Source: Nitrospira sp. BO4 (GTDB taxonomy: Bacteria > Nitrospirota > Nitrospiria > Nitrospirales > Nitrospiraceae). Taken from it: a stretch of 64,000 bases of DNA. This document shows positions 47,016 through 55,667 of this stretch, piece by piece. Location of the stretch: positions 655,996 through 719,995 of the forward strand of contig JAMPUU010000012.1 in assembly GCA_030144965.1 (NCBI GenBank), in the 5' to 3' direction. The notes below the pieces were generated by a model. The model was not told where the DNA came from, ran no database searches, and saw only the letters and a program-made list of their open reading frames with translations. The position numbers and the translations under genes are program-made. Position 1 is the first letter of the stretch; each line of letters begins with the position of its first letter.

Positions 47016-48064
47016 GGGTTTTCACTACCAAGCGGGCACTTCCCACAATCGCAAGCCTATGCATCTTATCATCTCTTCTCGGCGTTGAGTTTGTCACTCC
47101 TTCCTTTGCAGAACAACTGAGCCGCGAAAGATCGAAGTTAAATCAAGTAGATGCTTCCGCAGAAATGCAAGATCGATTGTTGTCACAAGATCTAGCTATT
47201 CTTAAGGAAACTGTTCGATCCCAGGATAAGAGGATAGACGATTCCATCGGGCTAGTTGTTAGAATGTCAAAAGATGCCGCTGAGGCCCAAAATAAGACGA
47301 TAGATAATATCGAAAAAATGGCTATGAGAACAGGGTGGCTAATTGGAATTATTGTTACGATCATTACTACTATAATGGGCGTAGTTGGTTTCAAGGGATT
47401 TAAAACTCTGAATTCATGGAGAGACCAAGCGGAGGCCAATGTAAGAACTACGGCGCAAGCCGCAGGCAGTATCGGTCAATTGGTGAAGGACGCCAAAGCC
47501 AAAGTTGAAGAGCTAGATGGCAGCATCAATAAAAACAGAATCGATTTACGAGCCCTTGAAGCAGTCACACGAGTAATGCCCAGAATCGGCCGGAGCGATC
47601 TACAAACCGATCCCGATAATAAACACAGGTTAGCCTCCGAGGCTTTATTAGAACTCAATGAAGCACAGAGGTTAAATTCGGCATTAAGTGCTTCCCTCCT
47701 TCTTGAAAAAGCAAAGGCGCTGAAGCGATTGGACAGATATGTAGAAGCATTCGTTGTGGCAAATCAAGCTGCTGAACTGGCAAAGAATGAACAGAATAAG
47801 TACGACGAGGCTCGGTCCTACTACAATGCTGGATGTTATCTCGCGCTGTCAGGAGGCGCGAATGAAAGGGATACCGCATTGCGCTACCTCGCTAACGCTA
47901 CATCCATAAGTCCCGCTCTCAAGAAGTTCGCAGCGCAAGACAAGGACTTTGACAGTCTTAGGAACAATCAACGCTTTAAAGAATTGGTTTTCTCCGAATC
48001 CGAAGGTAAATTCAATGGTCAAGGAGACGACGGTAGTGGCAAAGGTGAATCTTTGACATCTTGA
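46961..48064 (+). CDS. Membrane-anchored TPR-like protein
   Basis: 367 residues. A hydrophobic segment near 27-48 ends TPSFA (possible signal or anchor). A charged coiled-coil region is followed by a clear transmembrane helix (LIGIIVTIITTIMGVVGF, about 128-146). The C-terminal ~130 residues have TPR-like helices (ASLLLEKAKALKRLDRYVEA, YDEARSYYNAGCYLAL). The first 55 bases overlap pepE in another frame; the true start may be further in. Function unknown. The 3' end meets the truncated hepT. Confidence 0.6.
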   Translation: MERCIEIVSKTWQEGPILGVFTTKRALPTIASLCILSSLLGVEFVTPSFAEQLSRERSKLNQVDASAEMQDRLLSQDLAILKETVRSQDKRIDDSIGLVVRMSKDAAEAQNKTIDNIEKMAMRTGWLIGIIVTIITTIMGVVGFKGFKTLNSWRDQAEANVRTTAQAAGSIGQLVKDAKAKVEELDGSINKNRIDLRALEAVTRVMPRIGRSDLQTDPDNKHRLASEALLELNEAQRLNSALSASLLLEKAKALKRLDRYVEAFVVANQAAELAKNEQNKYDEARSYYNAGCYLALSGGANERDTALRYLANATSISPALKKFAAQDKDFDSLRNNQRFKELVFSESEGKFNGQGDDGSGKGESLTS

Positions 48065-48315
48065 CCTTGGCCCCGCAAAGGGTTGCTTCTGTAAGGCCCG
48101 GCCATCTTCTTCCATTCCAGTGCCGGATGCTGGGCTCGGAAGTCCTCCGGGAGTCTCTTGACGGCCTCACCGATCACCTCGAGATTCCGCACCACCGCAT
48201 CGAAGGTTTTCTCGTCTTCGAGAAACGCGGCTTTGGACAGGTTCGCCGTATAGGATGCGATCTTGCGAGTGGCCTCCAGAATATCTTCCAGGTAGACGCT
48301 AGAATCCCGGGGCAT
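48019..48315 (-). pseudogene. HepT-like toxin, C-terminally truncated
   Basis: 98 codons. The first ~72 (YLEDILEATRKIASYT, FDAVVRNLEVIGEAVKRLPE, WKKMAG) are typical HepT/DUF86. In normal HepT the next segment is R-[DN]-x-L-[IV]-H-x-Y, the RNase motif. Here the chain changes to PYRSNPLRGQGQ and ends, so the catalytic Arg and His are gone. The break lies near 48100, next to the neighbouring plus-strand gene end. Confidence 0.75.
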
Positions 48316-48598
48316 AGACAGCTTCTCGTTGGATAATAGGCAGGAGTCGCGGCTTGATGGAACTCATCGTGACCAGGTCCACGCGTGACTGGAACAGGTC
48401 TTCAAGGAAGATCTTTGTATCCATATAGGCATCGAAAGACTTCTCTGACAGCTCAACCACAAGATCGAGATCACTTCCTGGCATGGCCTCGCCCCGGGCA
48501 TAGGACCCGAACAGGCCCAGCCGGCGAACTCCCATCCTTCTTAGAGTCGCCTGATTTTGCTCGATCAGCTTCAGAACTTCGTCTCGAGTGGTGACCAT
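48299..48598 (-). CDS. MntA-like minimal nucleotidyltransferase antitoxin
   Basis: 99 residues from ATG 48598. GLFGSYARGEAMPGSDLDLV carries the GSxxRG...SDxDL motif of minimal nucleotidyltransferases. With HepT it forms a toxin-antitoxin pair in which MntA modifies the toxin. It overlaps the hepT start by 17 bases. Since hepT is broken, the pair is probably a relic although this gene is intact. Confidence 0.78.
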   Translation of the reverse strand: MVTTRDEVLKLIEQNQATLRRMGVRRLGLFGSYARGEAMPGSDLDLVVELSEKSFDAYMDTKIFLEDLFQSRVDLVTMSSIKPRLLPIIQREAVYAPGF

Positions 48599-48929
48599 CG
48601 CTGGGGAATTCCTTCTGGTTCGATCACGCCCTTGCGCCAGGTCCTGGCATCGGATGCGACACTCCGCTCTTCGATGAAAACGCGGGCATTGTCGAAAACG
48701 TGTCACTTCAAAATCACGGATAGCACCTAGACCAAACACACAATTTCTGTTCCTCCATCGAGAGGCCTTAAGGGCACTCTAGAACTGGTGGATGAACTTT
48801 ATAGATCACCTGAAAGTGACCACTACACGTTTGACTTCGGCTAAATGAATTGGATAGAGCCTTTTCCCCTCCTCTTTCTCTCCGCCAATATCCGTAAATT
48901 TAGGAGATCTAAGCAGAACATCAGCAAGA
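48599..48929. other. Intergenic stretch without a recognisable gene
   Basis: About 330 bp. The mntA frame stays open upstream of its ATG but shows no family content. No repeat or RNA structure stands out. Confidence 0.45.
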
Positions 48930-49132
48930 GGAGCTCGTTCTTCTCGACGACCTTCTCCCGACCGTTCAAGGATCAAGCCGGTGCATGGTGTAACGGCACC
49001 TCATTCGGTCTCAACGAACTGAAGGCACTCATGAATGTCGCCTTCGAGGCGAAGGAGTGAATGGCCACTCATGCCTTGAAGCGTTGATCGGTTTTCATGG
49101 GAAGGCTTCGGCACTCCGGGGGCTTCCCTTCA
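48930..49132 (+). pseudogene. Broken copy B of the 81-residue unit
   Basis: Homology to the other copies starts at the SSFFSTTFSRPFKDQAG region; leader and N-terminus are missing. The Trp codon of the end motif KEW is changed to TGA, so the frame stops early. The tail MATHALKR and the GGGAAGGC/GGCTTCCC terminator are still readable. Confidence 0.8.
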
Positions 49133-49353
49133 AATGACAGGGGTACTCAACGCTATTTAGATGAGAATACGAAGTATCTAGATAGTAACCCTACGTGTTC
49201 CCGGCGTGTTCTCTTTACCGCAAAAGTCGACTGAATTCGACCAAATTGACCTGCGTAGAACTGACCTTAGAAAATGATAATTCACGCTACCAGAGCGATG
49301 TTTATCTGTGCTACAAGATGAGCTCGGTCGGTGATTTCTCCGTGTGGTTAATT

Positions 49354-49549
49354 GGTCGCCGGCGGCGATGGCCGACCGGCTTTCACCTGCGAGGCGCACC
49401 GCTCGCGCCCATAACCTGTCACTCTCGCTGCGTGATCCTCTCCGGTACGCCGGTTCCGGCCTCTGCCTCCTGTTTCCTCGGTGAACTGTACGGTGCCTCT
49501 CCTCCTCCCGTGAGAGAGTCACCTTCACTTCACACAAGGAGGAAACGAG
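49354..49549 (+). ncRNA. Structured 5' leader of unit C
   Basis: Homologous to 38377-38573. GGCGC-ACCGCTC-GCGCC, GCCG-GTTC-CGGC and the final GGTG-CTCTC/GAGAG-CACC hairpins are kept, including base changes that fall in loops. AAGGAGGAAACGAG precedes the ATG. Confidence 0.6.
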
Positions 49550-49795
49550 ATGGCGACCAACACTTTATCCAAACGACCGGCAACCACGCTGCGATGTGGC
49601 AACATCAAGGCCACGATCTGGCAGAATGTCAGCGAGAGCGGCCCGTTCTTCGCAACGACCTTTTCGCGTCCATTCAAGGATCAGTCCGGAGCCTGGCGCA
49701 ACGGGACTTCGTTCGGGCTCAATGATCTGGAGGCGCTCATGAATGTCGCCTTTGAGGCGAAGGAGTGGATGACTGCTCACACGCTGAAGCGCTGA
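49550..49795 (+). CDS. Conserved 81-residue protein, copy C
   Basis: Differs from copy A at a handful of positions (TLSKRPATTLRCGN start, VSESGPFF in place of VSEKGPFF). The end EAKEWMTAHTLKR is identical. Many differences from copy A are synonymous (for example TTT/TTC and GGG/GGC changes), which argues for selection on the protein. Leader, ribosome site and terminator match the other intact copies. Function unknown. Confidence 0.85.
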   Translation: MATNTLSKRPATTLRCGNIKATIWQNVSESGPFFATTFSRPFKDQSGAWRNGTSFGLNDLEALMNVAFEAKEWMTAHTLKR

Positions 49796-49805
49796 GCGGC
49801 TTCAC

Positions 49806-49837
49806 AAGGAAGCCCCCAGAGGGCCGGAGGCTTCCTT
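49806..49837 (+). terminator. Terminator of unit C
   Basis: AAGGAAGCC...GGAGGCTTCCTT arms followed by ATTTTCC, 10 bp after the stop. Confidence 0.8.
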
Positions 49838-49971
49838 ATTTTCCATGCGACTTCGAAGACCGACTGGAATGAGTTCGGTGAGAATTGCAGAGAGTCCGAG
49901 AGGAATTGTCCACGCTCAAGTAGTCACGAGCGCCTCCCATCTACTCATTCAACGGGCCTCCGATGTGCTAG

Positions 49972-50145
49972 ATTTGTGCTAAAACTCCGCAAAAGAGACC
50001 GCACTCTTCAGAATCAATCGAATCAATAGAAACCCATCAATCCCTTGATTTGCCTGATAAAAGGGGGAAACCTTCACAAAATCAAGCCATTGCTATTATT
50101 AGTCTTTTAGAGCTTTTAAGGCGAGGGCCCTCATTCCCCTCCGTA
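49972..50145. other. Possible relict of an island end
   Basis: TTTGTGCTAAAA is followed by GAATCAATAGAAAC, TTGATT and ATAAAAGGGGGAAAC, then TTTTAAGGC and CCCTCATTCCCC. The order parallels the last 140 bp before attR (63591-63740: ATTGTGCTAAAA, AACAGATAGAAC, TTGATT, ATAAAAGCGAGAAAC, TCTAAGGC, CTCATAACCC). It may be a decayed end of an earlier element. Alignment by eye only. Confidence 0.35.
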
Positions 50146-50163
50146 TATCGTTGATATAGTTCT

Positions 50164-50358
50164 GCTCGCCATCGCCTACGGCCGACCGGCTAGCACCTGC
50201 GAGGCGCATCGCTCACGCCAGTAACCTGTCACTCTCGCTGCTTGTCCTCTCCGGCCCGCCGGTTCCGGCCGCTGTCTCCTGTTTCCTCTGTGAACTGGGC
50301 GGTGCCTCTCCTCCTTCCGTGAGAGAGTCACCTGCAGTTCAACAAAGGAGGAAACATC
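50164..50358 (+). ncRNA. Structured 5' leader of unit D
   Basis: Homologous to the leaders of units A and C. The last hairpin (GGTGCCTCTC...GAGAGAGTCACC) and the GCCG-GTTC-CGGC stem are unchanged; the GGCGC stem has one altered closing pair (ACGCC). AAAGGAGGAAAC precedes the ATG. Confidence 0.6.
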
Positions 50359-50604
50359 ATGGCGACCAACACTTCATCCAAACGACCGGCGACCACGCTG
50401 CGATGTGGGAACATCAAGGCCACGATCTGGCAGAACGTCAGCGAGAAGGGACCGTTCTTCGCAACGACCTTCTCCCGACCGTTCAAGGATCACGCGGGTG
50501 CATGGCATAACGGCACCTCGTTCGGTCTCAATGACCTCGAGGCGCTCATGACTGTCGCCTTTGAGGCGAAGGAGTGGATGACCGCTCACACACTGAAGCG
50601 CTAA
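50359..50604 (+). CDS. Conserved 81-residue protein, copy D
   Basis: MATNTSSKRPATTLRCGNIK start; differs from copy A in DHAGAWHN for DQSGAWRN and one Thr for Asn in LMTVAFEAKEW. The same leader, ribosome site and terminator are present. With copies A-C this is a small multigene family inside one island; the protein is unrecognised. Confidence 0.85.
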   Translation: MATNTSSKRPATTLRCGNIKATIWQNVSEKGPFFATTFSRPFKDHAGAWHNGTSFGLNDLEALMTVAFEAKEWMTAHTLKR

Positions 50605-50615
50605 GCCGCTTCAGC

Positions 50616-50645
50616 GGGAAGCCTCTGGCCATCCGGGGGCTTCCC
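50616..50645 (+). terminator. Terminator of unit D
   Basis: GGGAAGCC at 50616-50623 pairs with GGCTTCCC at 50638-50645, followed by TTCAA; 12 bp after the stop. Confidence 0.7.
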
Positions 50646-50907
50646 TTCAACCCACACAAATTCCCCTGCATTGCACTGAACACAACGACCCCGCAAAACA
50701 GCCAGACTCCTTTACTAAAGTGCTCTTCCACTATACTGATAATGGTTTGTGTGGATGATCGGGAGCATTTAGTAGGCTGATGAATCAGCGGGCTGTACTA
50801 CCTCTATATGGCCCACCAAATCAGTCTTCGCGCGTACAACTCGCAACAATCAATCCAGGTGGCGAGATCGAAGAGATAGTAGTTGGCGGCCCAACATAGG
50901 GGATTGT

Positions 50908-51210
50908 CTACTTTGGCATAGGTATGCACCCGATCGAATAGTCTGTTTCAAGCAACTGAGTATTCGGCGGGCATTGTACTCTTGGCTTGACTGGCACACA
51001 CAAGAAGCTAGCTGGGGTATGTTCCCGGTCGTGGGAGAGGGTCCATCCTGGGCCGCATAATTGTGCAGATAATCTGGCCTTTTCAATCTTGCCCTTATCC
51101 ACCGGTTCCCTTGGAATACCGGTAATTTCGGGGCCAGCATAGGCGCTTGTTATCAAGACGACATTGGCAAGAATAGACGCGATGTTGAACAATTGTTTGC
51201 ATGGCTTCAT
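50908..51210 (-). CDS. Small secreted cysteine-containing protein
   Basis: 100 residues from ATG 51210 (AGAGGA 5 nt upstream). A signal peptide (MKPCKQLFNIASILANVVLI, then TSAYA) is followed by a ~75-residue mature part with four cysteines (LCGPGW, SFLCVP, QCPP, GCIP), probably two disulfides. The family was not recognised. Isolated gene. Confidence 0.6.
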   Translation of the reverse strand: MKPCKQLFNIASILANVVLITSAYAGPEITGIPREPVDKGKIEKARLSAQLCGPGWTLSHDREHTPASFLCVPVKPRVQCPPNTQLLETDYSIGCIPMPK

Positions 51211-51404
51211 CGTTATCCTCTTTTCGTACGCTATACCTCGCTTGGACCGTTGTCCCCTTATCATTTCATTATAATTCACGGTGACGGATAAAACCCCTTT
51301 AGTCTTATATGGATGATCTTCAATGCTTCACTTGGTGCGAACCGCCCGCTCTTCAACAACTCAAGCTGATTTGAGTAATCTGACGTCTGTACTTTGGAAA
51401 GAGT

Positions 51405-52658
51405 TCAGGAGATTGGGACAGGAAACAGGAGTCTAAATGTCGTGCCGTGCCCGGAGGCACTGTCCACGGTAATGGAGCCCCCGTGTTCTTGAACAATCCC
51501 ATGCACGACGGTGAGGCCGAGCCCCGTTCCCTTCCCAGATTCTTTGGTCGTGACAAACGGATGGAAGATCTTGGGGAGCAAGTCGGCGGGAATGCCATGG
51601 CCGGTATCGGCAATGCTGAGCTGAACTTGCCTATTCTGATTTTGGCCGTTGGCCCTTACCGTGAGGTGACCACCGTCGGGCATGGCGTGCACGGCGTTGA
51701 GGACCAGATTCATGACGACCTGCATCAGTTGATCATGATTGCCATGGATCGAGTGGAGACCTTCATCAAAATCGGTCACCACCGTGATCTTGTGTCGACC
51801 GAAATGTTCTTGCATGACATCGAGACAGCTGAGCACCGTCTCACTGAGGTTCACCGGTTCCAGGGGCCCGGGGCTCCGGCGCGTAAGCGACAGGAGCTGT
51901 TTGACGAGCCGCGTCACGCGGTCCACTTGGGCCACAATCGTGTGCAACCCTTTCAGGATCGTGTCATCAGTGGTCCGTTCCATCAAGTACTCGGCGCGTC
52001 CCATGATGACATTCAGGGGGGTGCCGATCTCATGCGCCATGCTCGCCGCTAAGGTCCCCAATTCCGCGACGCGCTCGGTCAATCGGAGTTGCCGTTGCGT
52101 TTCAAGGAGGACTTGTCGATTGCGATTCAAGCCTTGCTCCAACTCATGGCTCAGACCCGCCAGTTGTTGGGTGGCAAACTCTTGGGCCTCCGCAGACTTA
52201 TCGATATAGGCCTCCATCGCGAGCTGGATGTCCAGAAAGACGATCTTGGTCAGCGCGATACGGGTCGCCAAGTAGATCTCAGGCTGGTCTTGAAACTGCT
52301 CCAGGATTAACGGATCGAGCAGTGAGAGATAGAGCGCGTAGGCACCCAAGTACCACCCAGGAGTCAACCCTATGCGGGCGTGCACCCGTCCGATCTGACG
52401 CCGGCTCTCTTCATACGTCTCGTCAAAGGGTCCGGTGACCATCGAGAGCAGATACCGCTTCTGAGCGTCCAGCAATCGGGTGCTGATCAGGTCGTCGCTG
52501 AGGAATTTTCTCGTTCCTGGGAACGTCAGCAGATGGCGATAGAAGGCAGCCACTAATTCATCGACATGTTCGGCGACGAGAGGCTGAAGCGCGGTGATGG
52601 TCCGCTCTTCCTCTTTGGTGAGGCAGAGGAACTGCTTACGGTGCTCCCAGCGGTGCAT
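51405..52658 (-). CDS. Globin-coupled sensor histidine kinase
   Basis: 417 residues from ATG 52658 (MHRWEHRKQFLCLTKEEERT). The first ~160 residues match protoglobin sensor domains (LVAAFYRHLLTFPGTRKFLS, HARIGLTPGWYLGAYALYL with the presumed haem-side His). A coiled-coil linker is followed by HisKA (SMAHEIGTPLNVI, phospho-His) and HATPase (NLVLNAVHAMPDGG, DTGHGIP, GKGTGLGL). It has no transmembrane segment. It probably senses O2, NO or CO through haem and signals to an unlinked response regulator; none is encoded nearby. Confidence 0.85.
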   Translation of the reverse strand: MHRWEHRKQFLCLTKEEERTITALQPLVAEHVDELVAAFYRHLLTFPGTRKFLSDDLISTRLLDAQKRYLLSMVTGPFDETYEESRRQIGRVHARIGLTPGWYLGAYALYLSLLDPLILEQFQDQPEIYLATRIALTKIVFLDIQLAMEAYIDKSAEAQEFATQQLAGLSHELEQGLNRNRQVLLETQRQLRLTERVAELGTLAASMAHEIGTPLNVIMGRAEYLMERTTDDTILKGLHTIVAQVDRVTRLVKQLLSLTRRSPGPLEPVNLSETVLSCLDVMQEHFGRHKITVVTDFDEGLHSIHGNHDQLMQVVMNLVLNAVHAMPDGGHLTVRANGQNQNRQVQLSIADTGHGIPADLLPKIFHPFVTTKESGKGTGLGLTVVHGIVQEHGGSITVDSASGHGTTFRLLFPVPIS

Positions 52659-52870
52659 ACCCTCTCCGGCCAGAGGACAGACTGCGACGGAAGAGGATAC
52701 GCGCAGGCATCTGTTAATTGCAACGCACCTGCCCGTGACATACAGGTAATGGGTCCAAGGCAATGAATCGAAGTTATGAAATACGAAGAATAAGACTTGG
52801 AGCAAAGTTGCTCACTACTAGAGGCTACTCAAAAAGTGTTCTGAGCTTGAATACGGAAAGGGAGGCGCGT

Positions 52871-53103
52871 GATCGGTCGGTGAAGAGCGACACAGGTACA
52901 GCGTCCTTCCGGTCGGATGCGGCCAACGTACTGCTACGAACCGGATAGCGGCCGCCCGTCATAGAAGGCTCAGTGCGCACAGTCGCCTACAGCCGACGCT
53001 ACATTAAATGGGGATACGGATCTTTCAGCTGATATGTTTCTTGAAAAACTGTAGCCGGTCGTTGCAGCGTATATGCCGCCGTTTGAATGTCTCAGTTCGG
53101 CCA
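52871..53103 (+). repeat. 233-bp dispersed repeat, copy 2
   Basis: Same length and order as 38932-39164, with scattered substitutions. After the repeat the sequence switches to a different tail (ACTTGCGACAGTCGCTACGG), which also occurs at about 57836 after the second cassette-flank repeat. Confidence 0.8.
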
Positions 53104-53342
53104 ACTTGCGACAGTCGCTACGGCACACTCCGGGCTGGAAAGCGGTCGTTCATAACTACGCCCCCGTCCGGTGTTTCTGTGGGCTGACTGCACACCGTGA
53201 AAGACCCACTTCCCGGTCAGGCGTGCCCTTTCCCGGAGATGACCTGGAGTGTCGCCGTCAGAAGCCGGCACAGACTGCATGCCCTCATGTGCCCGCGCAC
53301 CTCGTATGACCAGTTCCGACCTCTCCGACGCGGAGCCTCCCC

Positions 53343-53480
53343 ATGACTTACACCTACGATCTCGCCGGGAATCGTCTCACGACCAGCGGGACGTTAGCGC
53401 GAACCAAGCTACCTCCTGTCCTCGCGGCTACGACGTACAATGCGAACAACCAACAATCGGCATTCGGCGCGAGCACCAGC
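53343..53480 (+). pseudogene. RHS-repeat fragment
   Basis: MTYTYDLAGNRLTTSGTLAR followed by YNANNQQSAFG is one RHS/YD repeat (YDxxGNR). Flanking repeats, the core and any toxin are absent. Remnant of a polymorphic-toxin gene. Confidence 0.6.
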
Positions 53481-53625
53481 AATTACAAGTACAGGAGGAC
53501 CCTCCAAGAAAGCAGCCGATATGTAGTAAAGCATAGCAGATGGCAGGAATCAGCGAGGCAAGACCGCAGCAAATGCGCCTATCTCTCGTACGGTCGTCCC
53601 CGCTGCCCAAGGCCTCGAGCTATGC

Positions 53626-54420
53626 TTACCGCGAAAAAATCTCCAGCATTTCATCCAGCGAATGGATGGTGCCCAGCAGCGTCGGGCTTCCGAACTGCTT
53701 GTTGTGGCGGTTCTCATTGACCCGCTCGAGCCCGATAACCAGGTTGTTGAAATCGTCCAGCTTGGCCGTCTCGAAATACGTGATGAAGTCGAGGTCGTCT
53801 AGCCCGCTCGAGTGATAGAGCTTGCGCTTGACCGTCTTGAGGTAGGTAACAGTAGCGTCCGCGTGCTCTTTCATCATAGAGCCCCGTCCGTCCTGTGCCG
53901 TGATCCACCATTCCGCGTCCTTTCGGATCGGTACGACGATCACATAGGACTTAGGACCGGGATCAGGCGGGGTCTTCATCGCCTCTTTCAGGTCGTCGGG
54001 AAAGGCCGGCACATAATTGGCCATTTTGGTAATGCCGTTAAACGTATTGGTGTTTTGTAGATACTTCCCGAACGTTGTCCCCATCAGGTCCACGAGGAAG
54101 TTCTGGTTGTTCAGCATTTCCATAGAATGAACGCGGACGAAGAAGTCTGCTTTCTCGGAAAGCCCACGAAGGAGATAGGTATCGGTCGTGACGGTGTCGG
54201 CATGCTTCTGGAAGATGGCCTTCACTTCCGCCGCGGCCGAACCTCTCGCCGCCTTGTCCAGCTTCCACCAGTCTCCATCTACCTTGAACACTGCGAAACT
54301 CCCATAGACGCCAGGATCTTTGAGCAGCTTCTCTCGATCTGCTGCAGCCTGGGCTGTATCCCCACAAAACCAAGCCAGCAGCCCGACCATGACAACTGTG
54401 AAAATACTTCTACTACTCAT
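53626..54420 (-). CDS. cld: Chlorite dismutase, periplasmic
   Basis: 264 residues from ATG 54420 (AAGGAGG 5 nt upstream). A signal peptide (cleavage likely near TAQA, residues 22-25) is followed by a long-type Cld. Haem-site residues are kept: proximal His186 in SMMKEH, distal Arg199 in LKTVKRKLYH, 13 residues on as in characterised Clds, and Trp pairs at 51-52 and 171-172. It converts chlorite to chloride and O2. The layout is that of the Nitrospira defluvii enzyme as recalled. It lies 45 bp behind the anti-sigma gene. Confidence 0.93.
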   Translation of the reverse strand: MSSRSIFTVVMVGLLAWFCGDTAQAAADREKLLKDPGVYGSFAVFKVDGDWWKLDKAARGSAAAEVKAIFQKHADTVTTDTYLLRGLSEKADFFVRVHSMEMLNNQNFLVDLMGTTFGKYLQNTNTFNGITKMANYVPAFPDDLKEAMKTPPDPGPKSYVIVVPIRKDAEWWITAQDGRGSMMKEHADATVTYLKTVKRKLYHSSGLDDLDFITYFETAKLDDFNNLVIGLERVNENRHNKQFGSPTLLGTIHSLDEMLEIFSR

Positions 54421-54494
54421 TGGTACCTCCTTTTGCCGGACGTAGGCCATAGCTGTATAAGCTACAGTCTTCCAATGTTCGATTTCGTTACAGG

Positions 54495-54785
54495 TTAAGT
54501 TTGTGATCGGGCTTTACAGGTCCGGAATCGCTGAAGGAGTTCATCGCGGACAGCTGGCGGGATAGGCTCCATCGGCAGTGTGCCGAAGGTGCGTAGCATC
54601 AGCCGCATCTGTCGAAGGTAACGTCGGCAACCCCGGCAAAAACCTAGGTGCATCTGGAACCGTATCCGCTCCACGAAGCCCAGGTTGCCTTCGAGGTAGT
54701 CAGTGATGGCTTCGGTCACTGCCTTACAGGTTAGCTGCCCCGCCAGGTAGTCGATCATGCGGTTCTTGAGGTTGTTGTGGATCAT
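54495..54785 (-). CDS. Zinc-finger anti-sigma factor
   Basis: 96 residues with HLGFCRGC, the H-x3-C-x2-C zinc signature of ZAS anti-sigma factors, in a helical N-terminal domain. No transmembrane helix is visible in the remaining ~40 residues, so it is soluble. It overlaps the sigma gene by 4 bases (ATGA), the normal pairing. A later ATG at residue 10 is a possible start. Confidence 0.88.
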   Translation of the reverse strand: MIHNNLKNRMIDYLAGQLTCKAVTEAITDYLEGNLGFVERIRFQMHLGFCRGCRRYLRQMRLMLRTFGTLPMEPIPPAVRDELLQRFRTCKARSQT

Positions 54786-55498
54786 ATCTGCGAGTCACCT
54801 GCTTCGAGATACTTCTCTAGAGCACGTCGGACCTGGGACCGCGCACGGTGGAGCAGCACTCGCTGATTTGTCTCACCGATCGACAGAATGTTACAGACTT
54901 CCAGTGCGTTTAACCCCTCCACGTCTCGTAGCGTGATGACCTGCTGCTGTGTCGGGGGAAGGGCACTAATGGCCTTCTCGATCTGTGCAAGCCCTTCTTT
55001 GGATAAAAAGAGCCTTTCAGGAGTCTCATCATCCCAGTAGCGGGGGAGAGAATTCCAATGATCGACCCAATATCCTGAAGTATGAAATCGAGAGGGGTCC
55101 ACGGCTGGGGCCTCGGGCTCTTCCGTCGAATGTCCTAGAGGTGGGAACGGAGCATTTCGGCGTTCGCGCACGCCCCTGGTCTTTGCCTGATTGGTTAGGA
55201 TTCGGAAAATCCAGGTCTTGAGGGATGAACGTCCCTCGAATCGACCGATGCCTTCCAGCACACCGATCCACGTTTCCTGGACCACCTCCTCCGCCACTGC
55301 AGGATTAGAGACAAAGGTCATTGCAAGACGAAGGAGCGAGGCATGATAGTGGTCTATCAGCTGGGCAAAGGCGGTTTCGTCGCCTTTGCGAAGGGCTTGG
55401 AGTAAGGTTGCGTCTTCCAAAAGAAAGCCCGGCTCTACCTTTGTCTCCCCAACATCATCTCGGCATCTTTCGCCGTGAGACCGGCAATCCCACCGCAA
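54782..55498 (-). CDS. ECF-type RNA polymerase sigma factor
   Basis: 238 residues. Region 2 (AFAQLIDHYHASLLRLAMTF, then AEEVVQETWIGVLEGIGRFE and LKTWIFRILTNQAKTR) and region 4 (ALPPTQQQVITLRDVEGLNA, then RVLLHRARSQVRRAL) are intact. An insert of ~55 residues lies between them. The start is uncertain: TTG at 55498 or a TTG near residue 27. It directs RNA polymerase to its own promoters; the operon sigma/anti-sigma/Cld suggests that it controls cld. Confidence 0.9.
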   Translation of the reverse strand: MRWDCRSHGERCRDDVGETKVEPGFLLEDATLLQALRKGDETAFAQLIDHYHASLLRLAMTFVSNPAVAEEVVQETWIGVLEGIGRFEGRSSLKTWIFRILTNQAKTRGVRERRNAPFPPLGHSTEEPEAPAVDPSRFHTSGYWVDHWNSLPRYWDDETPERLFLSKEGLAQIEKAISALPPTQQQVITLRDVEGLNALEVCNILSIGETNQRVLLHRARSQVRRALEKYLEAGDSQI

Positions 55499-55667
55499 AG
55501 GACCAAACCATTTGTATTTGGAACAAAATTAGCATAAGTCAAATTCCATGAGAAATCGACCGACTTTGTGCTGGCATTTCAGATGGAGATTTTGACAGGG
55601 GTGTAGTGGGGATTTTCTGGAAGCTGACGCCCCTGGGATCCCACTGGGGCCGTCATTCGATTGAACT

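Noticed and set aside
53626..54420. Cld-family protein as coproporphyrin haem synthase (HemQ/ChdC)
   Set aside because: A signal peptide is present, and the distal Arg, which is replaced in HemQ, is kept in KTVKR.
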